From Artocarpus heterophyllus (Eukaryota; Streptophyta; Magnoliopsida; Rosales; Moraceae): 64,000 nucleotides of DNA. Position numbers and translations under genes: made by a program. Below are positions 57,043 through 64,000 of this stretch, piece by piece. Under the pieces are notes generated by a model that saw only the letters and a program-made list of their open reading frames with translations, made no database searches and had not been told where the DNA came from. The DNA is taken from positions 62,001 through 126,000 of the forward strand of contig JAJQZP010000418.1 of the NCBI GenBank assembly GCA_025403435.1, given 5' to 3'. Every line of letters begins with the position of its first letter. Positions within the stretch are counted from its first letter, which is position 1.

Positions 57043-59410
57043 TGTAATACCCGTTATTTTAATAGGGATAATTTTGTAAATTTTGATGTATAAACGTAAA
57101 AATTTAAAACTTTTGGTGGTATTTAAAATTACTAAATGGACCTTGGATGTTCCACTTATTTACAAAATGCCACTTTGGTATTTTCTTGCAAAAGTCTTTG
57201 GTGGAGACATGAAAAATCTTCCCCCAACTGCTTCTTTGTTTTTCTCTCCTAATTACTCCATTTGTCTCCCCTCTCCTTAATCATTTTGATTCCTTTTTAT
57301 TCAGCTTATCTCCATTCACTTATCTATGTTTCCCCCTTTTCCTTTTTCTCATATTTGCTGAACAAACACTCAGTAAACTCTCTCTTAAGGCAATGATAGA
57401 ACTCAGCCACCATTCACCTCCATTGAAGCATAGTTTCCAACCAAATCTGAAGACATTTCAAGCTCCCATATAGCTGTAATATGAGGTTAGAAACTTGTGA
57501 ACAAATATAATCATTCATTCTTACGTTCTTATGCTCAAAAATATGTCCAAATTTATGCTCTTGAACTTGAGTTTTCATGTGAAAGTAGATAAGTAAATGT
57601 TTTGTTGTTATCTTGGTATATATGGGCAAAATCTACATTTATATGCTATATACCACGGTTAAATTTGTTAAACTAATACCATACATATGCTGGAAGCATA
57701 TTTCAAAGGTTTATCACAGATTTGGTTGATGTATGAAAGAGGTTTCTAAGGTTTCAAATGAAAAAGTTTGATATAAGCATGTTTTGTCTTTGGTTTTGAG
57801 TGAACTTTGAATTTGTAACCTTGATTATGATTTGGAGTATGGAAATTTAAAGAAGTTTATTAATCCACTTTTTAGCATGTTTTTAAAAGTGTTTTGGATG
57901 AGTTTTATGCATTAAAAAAACAAAATTTGGAGTGAAAATTTTGAGTTAGAATTGAATCTGTTTACTTTAGGTTGAACTGGTTTTTACCCAGTTTTGGTGG
58001 TTCGTGGTCAACCATTTGTGGTATAATGTGGTCGACCGCACTGAGAAGGTTCGGCAGGCTGATGGCTAAAAAGTACTAGCAGGCCAAACTTTGAGATCGA
58101 CAGGCCAACAGAGAGCCCAAAAATAGCAATTTTGTTCGTTAGGCCCGAAATAGTTGATCAGTTGGCCGAACCGATGGTTCAAACTTGACTATTCTCAATA
58201 TTTTTAGACTAGGAAATATTCTAGAATATGTATATCTGATATCCAAACTTTGGGAAACATAAATGTGATTATTGTGTACGTCTAGGATAACGACGTATTT
58301 TGAGCTTGCGTGGTAAATTGTGTAAGCTAGAAATTAGCAGTGGATATTTGTAAAGAGGTAGGGATTCTATTGCTCATCTTTTATAAGGTTTTGATAAATT
58401 AAAATTTGGTTATTTTATGTTGCAAGATATGTATATGATATTTTGAATGTATATGATTATACCCATAACACGATGATGTTGAACTCGTCTTGTATTGTAC
58501 AGTGAAGAATATAATGGTTTGAAATATGTTGTTATAAATTGAGAAGCATAGTTAGAAAAACTAACTCTATAAATAAAGATTGATTATAGAGGAATGGTAA
58601 GACATGAAGAGGGCAGCAGTATGTCATTGGGCACAAATATCCTAAAAAGTAAAATGGGGGAGAGGTGATGATATTCCCTCGGGTCAAAAGTCCCAGAATG
58701 CACTGTATAGGAATCGATTTGGTGATGACTTAGGGCTTGAAGTCCCCTCACTAGGGCACCTTTGGAATGTTTAGAGGGTGATCAAGCGCATCCATTTGGG
58801 TTTCGATAAGTTGAGTGATACTATAATGAACATAGATACCTAGGAATAATAATGAATTGTAATATTTCTATATATGTATATGTATGAAACTCGGTAATAA
58901 TTAACTATGGTATTCACAGAATGTGATCATAATAAATCTCATAATCTGGATAATGATGGAAACCAACTAATCATGCAGGTTTAATGTGGTAATGAATAAA
59001 CCTTAAAGTGAGTAATAATTTTCCCTAATGGGCATGTTGGTGCTCAATATTATTATATATACATCTCTCAAGAAGAATTCAGTGCAACTTATCTGACGAG
59101 GAATAAGCACAACATTGTTGGTTTCATGTTGGAAGATCTTTGTTTATTTTTAACTCGTCTAGAACATGTAAGATTTGTATTACTTTTATTATGACTGTCT
59201 CAAGTTATTTAGGAATTACACTATGGTAATGATGACTGTATTTTAAATATTTGGTGCTACACTAAAACTATGGTTTGTATTTAAATATTTACTTTATTTT
59301 TTGTTTATTTTTAAAGACCCATGGGCACTGTTTTATTGTTTTGAACGATATGGAATTTAAGTTTATTTTTATTTATTCAATACTGCTAATCTCCATATAG
59401 GGACGTTATA
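57043..59410 (+). mobile_element. Gypsy-type 5' LTR, unit 2
   Basis: TGTAATACCCG to GGGACGTTATA (the terminal TTACA now reads TTATA). PBS at 59418-59429. Confidence 0.85.
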
Positions 59411-59561
59411 GAATTTTTAGTATCAGAGCTTAGGTTTGGTTAACTTAGGGGGGTAGCACCACCTTAGAAATCGATCTTTTAAAATGGTTTTAAAAGTAAG
59501 TGTTAATGTCATCATCATTGGGTACTAATCTTGGTGAAATTTACATAGTTAGTAGAAAATT

Positions 59562-60440
59562 ATGCCGCCAAGACATCAAGTACAATCATCTGAGCAATCA
59601 CAACCAACTGAACATGCTCAAGAAGTTGAGCAACCTGAGCCAATGGAACAAGCTCAAGGAGATGAGTAACCCCGATGGGCAGTACAACTCCCGCTAGCTG
59701 CGGCAGAGGTAAATCATTTGGGGCAAATACTTCAAGCTTTGTGGAATATGCAGACACCTGCAAAGGCTTGTGATCCTGAGTAACATCAACTAACTTTGTT
59801 GAAAGAGTTTACGAAGCAGAAACCCTCTACATTTAACAGAGAACCTAGTTCTGTTATGGCAGAACAATGGCTTAAGGCCATCAAAAAGAAGTTAGATACT
59901 TTAAGGATTCCACAAGCGTATTGGGTTCGCTTTTCAACATGTATATTAGAGGGTAAAGTTGAAGAATAGTAGGACCTTCAAAAAGATGACTATGACGTGC
60001 TGAACCTCACATGAGAGCAGTTCAAGGGCATATTTTGCAATATTTATATTCCTCAAAGCCATAGGCAAGCAATGATGTGAGAATTCGAAAACTTGGTGCA
60101 AGGAGATACGATAGTTGCTGAATATCATGCTCGATTCATAGAATTGTCCCGCTACAAGAGTTCTAGTGGGTGTACAAAGAAAATAAATAAAACGGAGAGG
60201 TCTTAAGGGCAAGTCACACAGTAGAGTGGAGTGAGTATTAGAGGTGGATCGTTGGGTAGCGGTCGTTTCCAGCAGTACGCATGTCATAACTGTGGACAAG
60301 TGGGACATCTATGAAGAAATTGCCAAAACTGTCCTGCAACATCAACTTTTTCTCCAAGACCGCAAGGAAGTTATTTTGGCTCTACTGTATAAGGAGGGAG
60401 TCAAAATCGAAGGATATCCCAACAAAACTCACTAGCTTCC
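59562..60440 (+). pseudogene. Gypsy gag remnant, unit 2
   Basis: Same arrangement as in unit 1: ATG at 59562, an early TAA, core pieces, and a zinc knuckle reading CHNCGQVGHL, TGA, RNC near 60280-60330. It keeps the Gly lost in unit 1. The shared stop in the knuckle shows the gag was dead before the array formed. Confidence 0.8.
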
Positions 60441-60449
60441 TAAGTTTCT

Positions 60450-61700
60450 GAAGTTTCAACTCAAACTTTTTATTCAACTGAGCCTTTAGAACCTTGATTT
60501 CTTTTCTATTCTTTGAAGCTATAACATATCATCAACATACAAGAATATGTAGATAAAAGGCCAATCTTGTAGCTTGTGAAAATACACATAGTGATCAAAC
60601 TTGCTTCTTGTGTAATTTTACCTAATCATAAACCGATCAAATCACTTATTCCATGGCCTTGAAACTTATTTTAAACCATATAGCGATTTCTACAGTTTGC
60701 ACACCCACTCTTATTTTCTAGCGACCTTGAATCCTTTTAGCTAATACATATAGATTTCTCTTCGAAATCACTATGTAGAAATGTAGTTTTACATCTTCAA
60801 GATAAAATTGTGCTAATAAGGCCAACAAAATCCAAATAGAAGTATACTTTACAATAGGAGAAAATAGCTCATTGTAGTCAACACCTTCTATTGAGGTTGT
60901 TCTTGGACCAACCTACCATGGTACCTCCTCAAAAATCATGCCAAGCAACTTCCTTACCTTAGACAAGCTGTTCCACAACCTGATGTGGCGAGAATGCCTG
61001 GTCGTCTAAGAAAGAGACCTCCCAATGACCTATCGATCACAGTAGCTAGGTCAAGCATGACCGACCTACAGACCTACTCCCGCTTACTGAGCATGCTTAC
61101 CTAAACATATAAGCACTTCCACATATGGGAGTGGACAACATTCACAAGACCAACATGTGGCACCACTTGAATCCTTCGATGGGAAATCCTCCAAACTCAG
61201 GGATTTTGACACCTGCCACCCTGGCAACGTACAATAGTACACCTAAGTCATGGATCAAACCCACCCTACATCTAATCTATGTCAAACACTATAAATAAGA
61301 GTACTAAATCTACCCTAAAGATAAGAAGACTCTCTTTCCTACACCTTATCTCTTTCCTCTTAAGCTCACCTCGAGCTGGTTCTTGACTTGAGCATCAGAT
61401 AGCCCATGGCAAGCACTACACTAGTGCCCCATGGACTCCAAGGCATTCCTTTCTTTTACAAGTATGACAAAAGAAGAACACCTAATGGCTGAGAAGGCAT
61501 TCTGACCATCGTGCACAGCCACGTGTAGTGTTGATCTGTTCAAGAGCATCAATATCTTCTTTATGTTTATAGCCCTTAACTACTATTCTTGCCCTAAAGC
61601 GTAGCGAACTCTTGTCAGGAAATCTATCTTTCTTTACAAATACCCTTTTGTACCCAATAGCATTCTTACTCTTTGTTTAATAAGCAAGCTTTAAGTTGAT
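60450..61700 (-). pseudogene. Antisense Copia RT remnant, unit 2 (with nested insert 60889-61548)
   Basis: Counterpart of 55155-56400. The polymerase box LYVDDML is readable near 60515-60542, and GYKWVFVKK-like sequence lies near 61640-61690 with an extra substitution. The nested 660 bp insertion is at the same place with the same flanking near-repeat. Confidence 0.85.
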
Positions 61701-61701
61701 T

Positions 61702-62010
61702 CACTAGTAAAAATTGAGGATTACACGACGGTTTAAAACTATAGTATAAAGCATTCACGGCGGTCAAAAAACCATCCTAAAATCATCAGTTGTGATACCA
61801 AAAAGACTTTTTACAATAGTTTTTTACCATCATGGAATGCCACTAATGTTGGGTATTAAGCATGTTCTATAGGAGGCTATCACGACAGTTTTGAGAAAAA
61901 AAACATTATGGAATATATAGATTACACGATGGTATAATTCTGGTTATTTTCTACCTTCTACGATGGTTTTTGTGACGACCCATAACAGTGGTGGATCGTC
62001 TTAGTAAAGA
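61702..62010 (+). mobile_element. CACTA terminal fragment, unit 2
   Basis: CACTAGTAAAAATTGAGG and the same subterminal motifs as at 56404; same truncation point. Confidence 0.75.
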
Positions 62011-62060
62011 AAATTAATAAAAATAAAGTAAATGAGGAAAAGTAGATAAATGTAAATTTG

Positions 62061-64000
62061 GTGCTTGGCATGAAAGCTTCCGACAAGATCTCTCCCTCTT
62101 CGATGGTTGGAATGACAACTTACAAACAATATAGAAGAAAACAACAGAACAAAGAGATTTTTTTAGGATAAAGAACACAAAAATTTAAGTGAGAGTGAGA
62201 AAAAAATATCGATGAATGAGATGAAGGGTTTAAAATTTGGTGTTGACTTGTATGTGGTGGGGTTTATTATACATTTGGTACTCCTTTAATTTTTTTCACT
62301 ATTAGATCAAAATCAAAAGTCCTAACAAAATGGAGAATTTTTTGTAATACCCGTTATTTTAACAGGGATAATTTTGTAAATTTTGATGTATAAACGTAAA
62401 AATTTAGAACTTTTGGCGGTATTTAAAATTACTAAATGGACCTTGGATGTTCCACTTATTTACAAAAATGCCACTTTAGTATTTTCTTGCAAAAGTCTTT
62501 GGTGGAGACATGAAAAATCTTCCCCCAACTGCTTCTTTGTTTTTCTCTCCTAATTACTCCATTTGTCTCCCCTCTCCTTAATCATTTTGATTCCTTTTTA
62601 CTCAACTTATCTCCATTCACTTATCTATGTTTCCCCCTTTTCCTTTTTCTCATATTTGCTGAACAAACACTCAGTAAACTCTCTCTTAAGGCAACGATAG
62701 AACTCAACCACCATTCACCTCCATTGAAGCATAGTTTCCAACCATATCTGAAGACATTTCAAGCTCCCATATAACTGTAATCTGAGGTTAGAAACTTGTG
62801 AACAAATATAATCATTCATTTTTACGTTCTTATGCTCAAAAATATGTCCAAATTTATGCTCTTGAACTTGAGTTTTCATGTGAAAGTAGATAAGTAAATG
62901 TTTTGTTGTTATCTTGGTATATATGGGCAAAATCTACATTTATATGCTATAGACTAAGGTTAAATTCGTTAAACTAATACCATACATATGCTGGAAGCAT
63001 ATTTCAAAGGTTTATCATAGATTTGGTTGATGTATGAAAGAGGTTTCTAAGGTTTCAAATGAAAAAGTTTGATATAAGCATGTTTTGTCTTTGGTTTTGA
63101 GTGAACTTTGAATTTGTAACCTTGATTATGATTTGGAGTATGGAAATTTAAAGAAGTTTATTAATCCACTTTTTAGCATGTTTTTAAAAGTGTTTTGGAT
63201 GAGTTTATGCATTAAAAAAACAAAATTTGGAGTGAAAATTTTGAGTTAGAATTGAATCTGTTTACTTTGGGATGAACTGGTTTTTACCCAGTTTTGGTGG
63301 TTCGTGGTCGACCATGTGTGGTATAATGTGGTCGACCGCACTGAGAAGGTTTGGCAGGCTTATGGCTAAATAGTACTAGCAGGCCAAACTTTGAGATCGA
63401 CAAGCCAACGAAGAGCCCAAAAATAGCAATTTTGTTCGTTAGGCCCGAAATAGTTGATCAGTTGGCCGAACCGATGGTTCAAACTTGATTATTCTCAATA
63501 TTTTTAGACTAGGAAATATTCTAGAATATGTATATCTGATATCCAAACTTTGGGAAACATAAATGTGATTATTGTGTACGTCTAGGATAACGGCGTATTT
63601 TGAGCTTGCGTGGTAAATTGTGTAAGCTAGAAATTAGCAGTGGACATTTGTAAAGAGGTAGGGATTCTATTACTCATCTTTTATGAGGTTTTGATAAATT
63701 AAAATTTGGTTGTTTTATGTTGCAAGATATATATATGATATTTTAATTGTGTATGATTATACCCATAACACGATGATGTTGAACTCGTCTTGTATTGTAC
63801 AGCGAAGAATATAATGGTTTGAAATATGTTGTTATAAATTGAGAAGCATAGTTAGAAAAACTAACTCTATAAATAAAGATTGATTATAGAGGAATGGTAA
63901 GACATGAAGAGGGCAGCAGTATGTCATTGGGCACAAATATCCTAAAAAGTAAAATGGGGGAGAGGTGATGATATTCCCTTGGGTCAAAAGTCCCAGAACG
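62061..64000. repeat. 5.3 kb composite tandem repeat, unit 3 (partial at right edge)
   Basis: Starts GTGCTTGGCATGAAAGC and follows units 1 and 2 to the window end, within the Gypsy LTR. The array therefore continues beyond the window. Confidence 0.95.
62343..64000 (+). mobile_element. Gypsy-type 5' LTR, unit 3 (cut by window end)
   Basis: TGTAATACCCG start as in unit 2; motif cluster at about 63345-63475. The remaining ~0.7 kb lies outside the window. Confidence 0.85.

Larger units (their letters stand above)
56761..62060. repeat. 5.3 kb composite tandem repeat, unit 2 (5300 bp)
   Basis: Collinear with unit 1 from GTGCTTGGCATGACAG to the CACTA fragment (61702 to about 62010), differing by scattered substitutions only and lacking the 47 bp duplication. 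The same internal insert is present at 60889-61548, so the mosaic was complete before duplication. Confidence 0.95.

Noticed and set aside
57414..57629. 71-codon minus-strand frame, repeated at 62715-62930
   Set aside because: Lies inside the Gypsy LTR and is conserved only because the whole 5.3 kb unit is; stops appear in unit 1.

Overview
The window looks like a transposon-rich, AT-rich euchromatic segment of a flowering-plant nuclear genome, most likely a eudicot; I cannot name the species. The signs are intron-split genes with GT..AG borders, a chloroplast ABC1-type kinase of plant type, a plant-only family of self-incompatibility S1-like (SPH) secreted proteins, a leucine-rich-repeat receptor-like protein, and plant Copia, Gypsy, hAT and CACTA elements. 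There is no operon structure, tRNA, rRNA or CRISPR. Nearly all real coding sequence lies on the minus strand.

Layout. (1) 1-3378: two exons and the intervening 3.2 kb intron of an ABC1-kinase gene (copy A, running off the left edge). This block is repeated at 32331-35692. (2) 5591 to about 22016: a tandem array of three units, each with one SPH gene. SPH1 (13232-13656) is a pseudogene, SPH2 (16438-16839) is intact with an altered C-terminus, and SPH3 (18887-19300) is intact. The duplication junctions fall inside an old long LTR (called LTR-A here). Unit 1 was later split by a 7.5 kb Copia element (Copia-1, TSD TTTCT). Copia-1 then received a solo LTR-A (TSD TCTTC) and suffered a local tandem duplication. 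(3) 21143-24472: two LTR-A copies in opposite orientation. (4) 26194-35679: a second ABC1-kinase copy (copy B), readable over most exons but carrying a stop, two frameshifts, a lost splice acceptor, a changed DFG motif and missing exons. (5) 39541-40470: four ~235 bp tandem repeats, each with an internal palindrome. (6) 42296-43481: three exons of an unrecognised basic/coiled-coil protein with one internal stop. (7) 44785-48499: the N-terminal part of an LRR receptor-like protein gene, decayed and split by Copia-2 (44965-47692). (8) 49201-50059: a GC-rich hAT-type element with 8 bp TSD. (9) 51419-64000: head-to-tail 5.3 kb repeats, 2.4 units in view, each a fixed mosaic of Gypsy LTR + gag remnant + antisense Copia RT with a nested insert + CACTA end.

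Functionally, only SPH2, SPH3 and the off-edge ABC1 kinase copy A could plausibly still make protein. The rest is a record of duplication and insertion. The most unusual signals are the 5.3 kb composite macrosatellite, a palindromic TCGGCNNGCCGA-like motif clustered in at least three otherwise different LTRs, and the SPH array whose breakpoints lie in a retrotransposon LTR. Gene identities come from reading translations against families I know; no database search was run.
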